Below, one piece after another: positions 33,014-42,333 of a stretch of 64,000 bases of DNA. The notes beneath the pieces are model-generated. The model worked only from the letters and a program-made list of their open reading frames with translations. It was not told where the DNA came from and searched no databases. The stretch is from Meconema thalassinum. Taxonomy: Eukaryota > Arthropoda > Insecta > Orthoptera > Tettigoniidae. The stretch spans positions 163,414,911 through 163,478,910 of the forward strand of contig OX336399.1 of the NCBI GenBank assembly GCA_946902985.2, given 5' to 3'. A program made the position numbers and the translations under genes. Numbering within the stretch: the first letter of the stretch is position 1; every line of letters begins with the position of its first letter.

Positions 33014-33332
33014 CAGTGCACCCGGGAATGTTGTCCGCAGTGCCTACAAGCTGCTGCGAGAGATTACGTCACCAGTTACGTTGGCAGCATGGCTGTCGCT
33101 GGTATAACATAACAAACAAACAGTAAACTTTATACTCACCACAGCCATTCATAACATAGGCTACTGTTGCACTCTTCCAATAATGTAACTATACTCACTG
33201 ACGATTTCGACAGTCCACAGCCCGCACATGTGGCCTTCACCCTATCACGGTCAATGTGTTGCCAACTAAACTGATGACGCAACCACTCGCGGCTGCACGT
33301 AGCCACTGCGGATAATATTCCCGGGCGCCCTG
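33014..33332. mobile_element. MITE with 75-bp inverted repeats and TA flanks
   Basis: CAGTGCACCCGGGAATGTTG at the left is matched inverted by the right end (CAGGGCGCCCGGGAATATTA on the minus strand), and the match runs about 75 bp. TA flanks both sides (33012-33013, 33333-33334). No coding region. TA duplication fits the Tc1/mariner group or a relative. Confidence 0.82.
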
Positions 33333-33412
33333 TATTTTTACATAGATCTAAAACAAGAATAACAACATATTCTCCTGATCTTGTCTAAGAAACAACAATT
33401 GTTGTGGGTTAC

Positions 33413-33544
33413 TGGCCTGCTTTCTGTGTAGACATTAGAATCTTTATCCTCCATCCACAGGAAAATGTGGTTCGTATATTTTTTGGGCTTGGCAGGAAGT
33501 TTCAAATCTTCTATGTTCTTTGCAGTCCTTGAGTCCAGGGTATT
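33413..33544 (-). CDS. Candidate host exon (44 codons)
   Basis: After TTTGCTCTATCCAG the minus strand has an open frame containing TAKNIEDLKLPAKPKKYTNH then IFLWMEDKDSNVYTE. The other two frames are stopped. The best donor, GTAACC, is weak, and the frame stays open about 24 codons beyond it. The strand agrees with the exons at 8-15 kb, but phase 0 at its end does not fit the phase-2 start of 14617-14701, so at least one exon would lie between. No family recognised. It may also be a decayed element. Confidence 0.35.
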
Positions 33545-33714
33545 CTGGATAGAGCAAACACAATGTTAATGTTAAATGATAAGGTAGAAACAACTTAGAG
33601 CCGTTTCCACCAATGGCAATCACCTCTTAACTCACCATTAAAGGTTATTTAACTTAGCACGAGCATTTCACCAAACAGAAACGCTTGTTATCTTACCACT
33701 AACAAGGAATTGCG

Positions 33715-33972
33715 TTAAATGGCCAAATCTGGCCACTCGACTCTGACTTGACTGGTTCTTGCAGCTCTCCATTCCTCCCTGTCCTGAGCTAATTGTTTCA
33801 TCTCTACATAGCTACCACACCCTACATCCGAGGCAATCTGTTTAACATAATTATTCTAACCTTGGTCTACCCTTACAGTTCTTGTCCTTGACCCTTCCTT
33901 CCATAACTAAGCTTGCTATTCCTGGGTGTCTTAGTTTGTGTCCTACCAACCCATCTCTTCTCTTCATTAGCA
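33715..33972 (-). pseudogene. LINE C-terminal fragment (another family)
   Basis: The minus strand reads VGHKLRHPGIASLVMEGRV, then a GRPRLE segment and a tail like SYVEMKQL ... REEW after frame corrections. GHxLRHPG with a GRPR linker is the common tail of LINE ORF2 proteins. No RT core remains. Confidence 0.65.
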
Positions 33973-34289
33973 TAATTCATACTATTGTAGATATAGATTT
34001 AATAGCCTAAGTGTAATGGTTTTGATGATGAGCGCTTCACAATCGAAACTGGTCATCCAACTGTATTTATTAATCTCATTTCTTTCAGGATTAGGGAACC
34101 ACCCATTACGATTGGGCACAATCGTGTTGACCGACTGAAAAACCTTTAAATTTCGATTACTAAGGCAACACTGAAAAATGGCTTCCAACTTGATAATAAT
34201 GAAGGTGTATTCATTGATCTAGAATCGTTGGAATGTAACGTCCAGTGATAGTTTGAGCTTCTTGGGAAGTAATCTGGATGTCTCTTTCT

Positions 34290-34302
34290 GAAATAATAAT
34301 AA

Positions 34303-34333
<31 letters not shown>

Positions 34334-34335
34334 AA

Positions 34336-34366
<31 letters not shown>

Positions 34367-34371
34367 AAGAA
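34290..34371. repeat. (AAT)n/(AAG)n microsatellite
   Basis: AATAATAATAAT passes into an AAG run that ends exactly where the LINE reading frame begins. Polyserine and polyphenylalanine frames across it are artefacts. Confidence 0.95.
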
Positions 34372-36262
34372 GAAAGCTTTTGATTCAGTGCCACATTCCT
34401 GGTTAATCCAAACCCTGAAGATATATAAAGTTGATCCTGCCATCATTATAAGCCTGCAACATATGATGTCCCATTGGGGGTCCAATTTATTAATGTCTAA
34501 TGGAGACACATGTATGGAATCGGGATTTATTCAAATCAAAAGAGGTATCTTTCAGGGTGACAGAGTGAGCCCTCTATGGTTCTGTTTGGCGCTCAATCCG
34601 CTATCATCATTGCTGAACAATGCAAAGTGTGGTTTTCCAATTAAGCACCATGGTATAGTGAAATACAGTACAACATTTCTAATTTGATGTATATGGATGA
34701 CATTAAACTATATGTATCCTCTGAGAAACAAATCGACAATCTAATTGCAATAACTGCTTCATTTTCTTCTGATATTGGAATGTCCTTCGGATTAGATAAG
34801 TGTCGCACCCTCACCATTCGGCGTGGAAAATTAGAGGCCCGAGCATTTGAACTTGATGACGGTTGTTTCATAAAGCCTATGGAAGGTAATGAGACCTACA
34901 AATATCTTGGTCTCCTGCAATCTAATCGAATTGATCATAAATGTATTAAAGATAGAACCGTAGCTATCTACAATCAACGCCTTAACAACATTTTAAAATC
35001 AAAGTTGAATGGAAAGAACACCTTTAAGGCTATTAATACCTATGCTATTCCTACCCTGACATACACTTTCGGTATTATCAAATGGACTCAGACTGACTTG
35101 GAGAACATCCTAATTAGGACACGTACCATCTTAACAAAACACAGATGTCTCCACCCTAAGTCAGCTGTTGAGCGATTGACAATCCCGCGTCAAAGAGGTG
35201 GACGAGGGCTCACGGACATTATCCAATTGCATGCAAGGCAAGTGAGGAACCTTCAGAGATATTTTCTGGGAAGACATGACTCTCCCATACATCAAGCCGC
35301 TGTGAAGGCAGATGACAAGTGCACACCGCTGGATCTTCTTCGCGTAAGGGATATACAGTTAGCCACTGATGAGGAATGTTCAGCCATCAAGCTTCAGCAG
35401 TGGACGCAGAAAGCTCTGCACGGTCGTCATCCGTATGATCTCAACCAGAAACATGTCGACATTGATGCGTCGAACAGCTGGTTGACTCATGCGGACCTAT
35501 TCACTGAGACTGAAGGATTCATGGTTGCAATCCAGGATCAAATTGTGGCTACCAAAAACTATCTTAAATATATAGTTAAGGCAAATATTCAGGATGATAA
35601 ATGCCGAAGATGCCAACTAGAACCGGAAACAATTCAACATATCACAGGAGGCTGCCAAGCAATCTCCTGTACTGATTACATGAAAAGGCACAACCAAGTG
35701 GCCAAAATAATGCACCTACACCTTGCACAAAAGCACTAAATTATCTGAAAATACTTTGCCTTACTATCAGTATGTTCCTGACGTCGTTTTGGAAAATCCT
35801 AGCCACAAGTTGTTATGGGGCTGATCAGTTATTACTGATAAAACCATACCAGAAAACCGGCCAGATATCGTTCTTGTGGACAAGGTGCAGAAGAGAACCT
35901 TCCTCATTGATATTGCAGTGCCCAATTCCCATAATCTGCAACAAACCTCCTGTGATAAGATCACCAAATATCTGCCCTTGGCTGAGGAAATACGGCAAAT
36001 GTGGAGACAGGAAAGTGTAGTCGTAGTGGTTATGCCCATAGTAATTTCTTCTACCGGCATCATCCCCAAATCATTGGCTCGCAATCTACAAATATTGGGA
36101 ATACATCCTGGTCTACATATCACCATGCAGAAGGCCGTCATCTTGGAGACCTGTTCCATTGTTCGCTCGTTTCTCAATGTGCCACCTTAAGAGAATTAGC
36201 CATACCGTCTTGCAAACAAGCCCACGATATGTTGATATGTCACACTTATGTGGTGAAATGAA
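34372..36262 (+). pseudogene. LINE with restriction-like endonuclease, copy 1
   Basis: The 5'-truncated frame starts inside RT motif A (KAFDSVPHSWL) and contains KRGIFQGDRVSPLWF and the catalytic MYMDDIKLY (34687-34713, after a frameshift). The thumb is followed by CRRCQLEPETIQHITGGC (C-x2-C-x8-H-x4-C, near 35600) and, after another frame break and a stop, RPDIVLVDKVQKRTFLIDIA, the PD...D endonuclease core. A CCHC finger plus PD-D/ExK nuclease after the RT marks the R2/R4/Dong/NeSL-type LINEs, which nick DNA with this nuclease instead of an APE-type one. Ends with a stop near 36188 and an AT-rich tail. Three or more breaks make it inactive. Confidence 0.85.
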
Positions 36263-36281
36263 TGTAGAAATAATATATATA

Positions 36282-36623
36282 TTTTTTTTTTTTTTTTTTT
36301 TTTAGCGTATGGCTTTTATTGCCGGGAGTGTCCGAGGACATGTTCGGCTCGCCAGTTTTGTAGCTGCTTCGAGACGGACACCCAATGGGTGAGCTACAAG
36401 TACCGTTGGGGAGGAAAGTTGGAAGGGAAGGGCGAGGAATTGGAAGGTAGCGGCTGTGGCCTATAGTGAGGGACCAACCCCGGCATTTGCCTGGAAGGAA
36501 GATGGGAAACCACAGAAGACCATCTTCAAGGTTGCCGGCGGGGGGATTCGAACCTCCTCGCCTCCCGGATGTGAGCGACTGCCATTAGTCATGCCGTAAC
36601 CACCACGGCTAACTCACCCGGTG
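36282..36623 (-). mobile_element. tRNA-derived SINE, family C, complete
   Basis: The minus strand starts CACCGGGTGAGTTAGCCGTG with an A-box-like stretch and a B box GAGGTTCGAATCC, then a body and the end AAAGCCATACGCTAAA with an A-run (T-run at 36282-36303). The 3' half recurs at 285-414. Confidence 0.85.
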
Positions 36624-36677
<54 letters not shown>

Positions 36678-37046
36678 TCGTATGGCCTCGGGTGCCGGGT
36701 GCAAGCTTTGTTATTTGACACCCAGAGCGTAGCTTGCATGTCGATTTTCGTTGTTTCTTGAAGCACTATGAAAGTCAAGGAGGTTAGATATCTATGCTCC
36801 TTGAACACTATCGCGCTTTCTAGTGGAGAAATGAGGAACTTTGTGTTGGTGGAAACTCCCGAGATTAATTTTGCCAATATGAACACGGCCTACTGAATTC
36901 AAATGGGTTCTTTGACATGCCAACATCGTATGACATGCGTGTCGTAATTTTTTCCGCCTTTTAAAAATCACTTACCACGGTCAGGAGCGAACCTGCAAGC
37001 TTGGAGTTGGTAGTCCGACACGTTAGCCACTCACCCATCGTGGCAA
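36624..37046 (-). mobile_element. SINE family B with (TAA)n tail
   Basis: A full-length minus-strand copy; the head TTGCCACGATGGGTGAGTGG ends at 37046, and the 3' end CCATACGATATTATT joins a 51-bp (TAA)n tract (36624-36674). It lies directly beside the head of SINE-C. Confidence 0.88.
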
Positions 37047-37059
37047 GCATTTGGACAGA

Positions 37060-37236
37060 TGAAATAAATAAATTTTTGTCTACCCTTATTAATCCCGTTT
37101 CCAACGGGGTCCGGGATGAGTTGCGATGAAATGCCACGTGGCTGATGGTTTCTAAGGCCGGATGCCCTTCCTGACGCCAACCTCACGAGAGGAGCTAATG
37201 AGAGATGGAATGAATGAAGACGACTGAAAGTTCCAA
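37060..37236 (-). repeat. SINE-like dispersed repeat (GGATGCCCTTCCTGACGCC)
   Basis: A 170-bp block with CCGGATGCCCTTCCTGACGC and GTGGCTGATGGTTTCTAAGG. From memory this kind of sequence is repeated across arthropod genomes, but I cannot check it here. It has interrupted or joined the endonuclease fragment at 37237. Confidence 0.4.
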
Positions 37237-37336
37237 CTTCCACAAGAACGATATCTGGCCGGTTTGCTGGTATGGTTTCATCAGTAATAACTGATCGGTC
37301 CCATAACAACTTGTGACTAGGATTTTCCAAAACGGC
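37237..37336 (-). pseudogene. Endonuclease fragment of the RLE-type LINE, third copy
   Basis: The minus strand reads ENPSHKLLWDRSVITDETIP then ANRPDIVLV, matching the end of copy 1 at about 35790-35885. Only about 33 codons remain, between SINE-A and a SINE-like repeat. Confidence 0.8.
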
Positions 37337-37594
37337 TACCAGATGCCACTATCACCCAGCGGTGAACATTGGAACTTGGAGCGTTTCTAAACCAAATAAT
37401 CTATAAATTTAGCTACACACTACCAATTGTAGTGGTAGGTTCTGTTTCATGCCATAAAACTATGACTTCCCCTCTGAAAGAAGGCATACTGAAGGCATAC
37501 ACTCTAAAAAATCCGACGACCTCGGCCGGATTTGAACCCGCGATTTTAGGCATAGCAGTTCAGCATGCTACCGACTACGCCACTGAAGCTGCTT
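37337..37594 (-). mobile_element. SINE family A, intact tRNA-like head
   Basis: The minus strand begins AAGCAGCTTCAGTGGCGTAG with an A box (TGGCGTAGTCGG) and B box (GGGTTCAAATCC) in tRNA-like spacing. This is the best view of the family-A promoter. The 3' part is shortened. Confidence 0.85.
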
Positions 37595-37613
37595 AAATAA
37601 ATAAATAAATAAA

Positions 37614-38515
37614 TCTACTATATAAAGCTCAAATACCACTCACTCACTGACTGATTCATTCATCACAAAATCTCAGAAACCACCGAACGGATTGGAATGA
37701 AATTTGGTATGCAGCTTCCTCAAGGGCCGCAAACGCCCACTAAGAAAGGATTTTTGGATATTCAGGTTCTAAAGGGGTGTTAAGGGGGTAGACCTGCATT
37801 TCATTGAATAGCAATATCTCCCGATTGGTTTCATTGGGGGATGTGATACTCGGCATATTAACTCATCATTAAAAATAATAAGACACGTGTCTGAGGGTTT
37901 TTCGATGTGGTGTATATTATGAGGTGAAAGGGGTGAAAAGTGGGGGTTGAAGGATTCCTAACGGAGCGTGTATCCCTTAAACGACATAGGCCAGGAGTTT
38001 CGAACTCAGCGGGAAAAAATCAGCATAAAAAATAAGTAAATAGGTGTTTGACCGTTTATTCATATATTCAATTTAAGGGGCCCATGGGGAGGGGTGAAAT
38101 TATGGGGGGGGGACGTAATATGTCTGAGTGTAAAATTATACATGGCCTATGTTGTAGACAATAACACATTACATCTTTTTTGTCTCTTGCTATTTCATCA
38201 TACGACGAATACTTACGGAGTTATTAATGATTTTGTACTTTCTGGCCGGAATTTTTTAAGTCCCAGGAATGACATAAAAATTGATTCGAATGAAATTTCA
38301 AAAAATAGTTTTTTTAATACTTTTATTATATTTTTCACGTCTTTTAGGGTCCGAAACCAACATGATATTTTTATGGTTTTTTTTTCGTCCCATGCATTTT
38401 TGGTTTCAGGTGATATAATTATTTTCCACTAGGACCCATGCTTATCTATTTATATATCTAATGTTATAACGGGATTCCCAATGTTAATGCGGGCGAAGCC
38501 GCGGGTAACAGCTAG
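37614..38515 (+). mobile_element. Non-autonomous Helitron
   Basis: Starts TCTACTATATAAAGCTCAAA after an A and ends GCGGGCGAAGCCGCGGGTAA then CAGCTAG before a T, with the usual 3' hairpin. Its first 110 bp match the broken Helitron at 10454-14120, so the same machinery could have mobilised it. There is no long coding region. It lies in a (TAAA)n tract. Confidence 0.88.
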
Positions 38516-38639
38516 TAAGTAAATAAAGCAAGCAAGAAAGAAACAAAGAACATAGTGATAAGATGAATAAATACTGGAAAAAAAAACTAAAATCAAAAGG
38601 AGTCAAAATCATGGGAAAGTAATTTTTCGTCATCTAATA

Positions 38640-38654
38640 AATGGTCAAATTTGA

Positions 38655-38697
<43 letters not shown>

Positions 38698-38940
38698 CGA
38701 ACTGCTAACATAACCGACACATCAGACAGAGACTCCTTCCGTAACAAAGTGAACAACTGGGGAGTCCAACCAGAGCAACCAAAACCTACACCTTACAGAC
38801 CTCAATGGTCTGACGAAAGAAAATTGGCATTCTCCAACAGAATGAAACAATACTGGCAAAATAAGAAGAACGTCAAGAATTGAGTCAAATTGCTTAACGC
38901 TTTCCAATATTGGGAAAATACGCTGTAAATAAATAAATAA
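38640..38940 (+). pseudogene. LINE C-terminal tail with (AAT)n before it
   Basis: The plus strand encodes DRDSFRNKVNNWGVQPEQP and WSDERKLAFSNRMKQYWQNK, the last part of the LINE group seen at 2940-5156, then a stop, a short UTR and (TAAA)n. The 5' truncation point lies on (AAT)n (38658-38697). Confidence 0.7.
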
Positions 38941-39207
38941 ATAAATAAATAATAATAATATATTTTATTTTATTTTTATTTTTTACGAGGGAAGTGGAAA
39001 CATCTTGCATAAGACCTTGAGAAAGGTCCGCACTCCTCAAGAGTGGGGGATTCTTACCCAGTAAAAAAAACCACACCCTCTCCTCTTGACAAAACCCATC
39101 CCGGGATCACTTTCGTATTACTTCAGGATGGAGCCATTTTCTTTGCTTCACAAGCACCATCTTACTTCTCAATTTATAGTCCGCGGATCGCAGACTTAAT
39201 CAACTAA

Positions 39208-39660
39208 ATCGAGCAAGTCCCCATCCTACTTCTTCTGACGAAGGACCACCTCAACAAAGAAAGCGACCGTATCCCAGCTGAGCTCGTTCCTCAGCATAAT
39301 TCCAACTATATTGTCCGGCGTTATTGGAGCAACCTCAGCTTCAAGTCGTTGTTTTTTCCGCTGCCCAACGAGCGCAGACGAAGCACGTATGATATACGTC
39401 ATCTCGTTTGTTCTCGCAGTAAATACATACTGGACTCCTTACTTTGGCCATACGATGAAGGTAACACAGAAATTAGCCGTGACCTGTCAACATCTGAGTC
39501 AGAAAGTAATTATTTTCTCCATGTTTTCTACTTGTTCACTCGACCAGACTCCTCTGAGATCGTCATTCCACCTCTGCAGACGAAGCTCCATCTTGCGTAC
39601 TACGGCTTCCTTCCGGGCTTGAGCCTTGCCCAGTTCTACTCGTCAGAAGTATACGTATAA
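39208..39660 (+). CDS. Unassigned open frame, 150 codons, no start
   Basis: An uninterrupted plus-strand frame from after a stop at 39205 to TAA within the (TAA)n tract at 39658. The composition is protein-like, with WSNLSFKSLFFPLPNERRRS and FLHVFYLFTRPDSSEIVIPP. It has no recognised motif. The position just before an RLE-type LINE copy makes a LINE or gag-like origin possible, but no homology was seen. It could also be chance. Confidence 0.25.
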   Translation: MEQVPILLLLTKDHLNKESDRIPAELVPQHNSNYIVRRYWSNLSFKSLFFPLPNERRRSTYDIRHLVCSRSKYILDSLLWPYDEGNTEISRDLSTSESESNYFLHVFYLFTRPDSSEIVIPPLQTKLHLAYYGFLPGLSLAQFYSSEVYV

Positions 39661-39683
39661 TAATAATAATAATAATAACATTC

Positions 39684-41190
39684 AAAATTGGAAAGCCACT
39701 GGACCAGACAATATCCATAACTTCTGGATCAACGATTCACCTGCACAAACGAACATCTTGCCCGCCACTACAGTAAATTCCTTGAAAATCCACAACTGAT
39801 ACCCTTCTACCTGATGCGAGGGAAGGCATACCTACTCTCGAAAGGTGAAAGGACTGTAGACCCTGCAAAGTATAGGCCAGTCACTTGCCTATGCAATCTC
39901 TATAAACTATTTACATCATGTATTGCACATAAAGTCTACAAACACTTAGAGTATAACATCATCTTGGCTGAGGAACAGAAGGGGTGCGTGAAAACATCTC
40001 AAGGATGCGAAGAACAGCTTGTAATTGATGCCGTGATTATGGAGCAAGGATACAAAATTATGCTAAATCTATATATGGCCTACATTGATTACAGGAAAGC
40101 ATTTGATTCAGTTCCACACTCCTGGTTACTCCGTGTCCTCAAGATTTATAAATTTGATCCAGTGATAATTACAACATTGCAAACAATGATGACATCTTGG
40201 GGAAACAATTTGTATATACAACATGGTGGTACTTCGATTGAGTCAAGATTCATTCCAACCAAGAGAGGCATTTTTCAAGGTGACAGTCTGAGTTCTTTGT
40301 GGTTCTGCCTTGCGTTGAACCCGTTATCATCGTTATTGAATGTGACACGAACTGGTTTTCCGATTAGACACTCTGGCACAGTAATCCATTACCTCTCCCA
40401 TTCGATGTACATGGATGACATAAAACTCTCTGAAAAGCATATAGATATTTGATTGTTAGCACAGCTTCCTTTTCTACAGGCATCGGTATGTCCTTTGGGT
40501 TGGATAAATGTCGTACTCTTACTCTCCGACAGGGAAAGTTAGAAGTCCGAGGATTTGTAATCGAAAATCTATGTCTCATTCAGCCCATGGAAGAAACTGA
40601 GAGTTACAAATATCTTGGTTTCCAACAGTCAAAGAGAATTGATCACAAGATCATTAAAGATCAAACAGTAGCGACGTACAATCAACGTATCAACAAGATT
40701 CTGAAATCCAAGTTGAATGGAAGGAACATCTTCAAGGCCATCAATACATATGACATTCCAGTACTGGCTTACACGTTTGGTGTAGTAAAATGGACACAGA
40801 CGGACCTAGAAAAAAATATTCTTATTAAGACGCGCACCACCTTAACGAAACACAGATGTCTGCACCTGAATTCAGCAGTTGAACGAATTAATTTGCCACG
40901 CCAGATATGATATTATACACCTACATGCCAAGCAGGTGAAAAATCTTCAAGCCTACATTTTGAGCATGACGAATTCTCCCCTGCATCAGGCTGTTATTAA
41001 GGTGGATGACACGTACACGCCATTGGACCTTCTCCGTGCCAGGGATGTGCAGCTAGATACGTCAGAAGAGCACATAACCAACATGCTTCAACAGTTGACT
41101 CAGAAAGCACTGCACGGCTGTCATCCGTATGATCTCAGTCAAGAATATGTCGACATACATGCGTCGAACAGCTGGCTGACCCATGAGGTT
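39684..41190 (+). pseudogene. LINE with restriction-like endonuclease, copy 2
   Basis: It starts at a (TAA)n tract and covers RT motifs 0-7: KYRPVTCLCNLYKLFTSCIA, MAYIDYRKAFDSVPHSW, KRGIFQGDSLSSLWF and MYMDDIKLS (40405-40431), then a frameshift near 40450 and the thumb. A deletion near 40905 shifts the frame again. It stops at HASNSWLTH near 41186, before the CCHC finger and nuclease. Copies 1 and 2 share most residues, so they belong to one family with different truncations. Confidence 0.85.
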
Positions 41191-41709
41191 TCTTTTTCTT
41201 TTTGAGACTGGCTAGCGACTCGCACGTGCAGGGGGGGGGGGGGGGTAAAAGAAGTTGGTGGCGCGTGGTGAGCTCTAATGTGACATCACGCCTGCAATAT
41301 TTTAATTGGTTAAGAGCATACCACGTGATACGAACAGGTAATTGAATTTACGAAGAGAATAATTGTAATTCTAATTACTCTGGAGAAGTAATATGCATCA
41401 TGAAGTACGATGTTCGACACTGGAAAATATTCAGTATTTTGTCATATTTTCAAATTTTTAGAAGAAGACTTTTAAAACAGAAACGATCTCATTCGGAGGA
41501 TTGAAAGGGAATTTCGAGCAGAAAATCTGATAACCCACGCCACTGGAAGAACAGAGGAAGACACTCGATTTGACAATGTCATAAGTGACGGATGTGTTCA
41601 GCGATCACGCTATTCTGAAGTGCGCGAACGCTATAGAGTTAACGACAGCATCGAGAGGCATTCTGGTAATACAGTACATTAGAACGCCGAGGAACTACAG
41701 TACAAGTGA
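41191..41709. other. Unassigned spacer with a G15 run
   Basis: A run of 15 G at 41231-41245, then mixed sequence up to the hAT target site. No gene recognised. Confidence 0.45.
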
Positions 41710-42333
41710 GATAAGACCAGGGGCGGCGCGAGATATAAGCGAACTACGCGGCCGCGGGTGGCGTCGTGAGACGGGGGGCGCCACGGCGCACAGAAATATC
41801 AAGTTAGGGTCGCCCGGAGCTAGTTTGTAATGTTGTAAACATTACGAATTCTAATTTTTACAACATTAATAAACTGGAACCATTCTGTTTATGTTTCGTC
41901 TTTTCAATTTTACTTTACTATTTCACTAACAAACAAAACGAAATAATATTTGAAAAATTCAGCCGCTTTACGGGTGATGCTACCTATGAAACAAACTTAG
42001 AACTATTATGAAGTGCCTGGAGCCGTTCAGTCGAAGTATGACCGCTCGCCATTCACGAAAGGGAGAACACCCCTTCCACTAATGACTTAGACTCGTCCGC
42101 GTGACTCATACGTCTCTCGTCTTTATCCGCACAGTGGCTCAGTATTGCCAGCTAGCTGACAGCCTTCACTCATCGTTGTAGTTTGTAGTGTGTTGATGTG
42201 TTGTCGTAAGCTGCACTGTGTTATTGCCCCTTCTTAGATGAGGAGATGAATTTTTAGACACACGAAATGTCCAGTAATGAAAAGCCATCAGGTGCATTTC
42301 ACCGTAAAAGAAAGTTGCTGCATTCTAAAGAAG

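Noticed and set aside
34146..34509. Poly-Ser or poly-Phe proteins
   Set aside because: Shadow frames of the (AAG)n tract.
37500..37594. True tRNA gene
   Set aside because: A and B boxes are there, but no cloverleaf can be closed and the sequence is the head of a repeated SINE.
41231..41245. G15 run as a G-quadruplex regulator
   Set aside because: A single uninterrupted run in unannotated spacer; length uncertain and no gene nearby to regulate.
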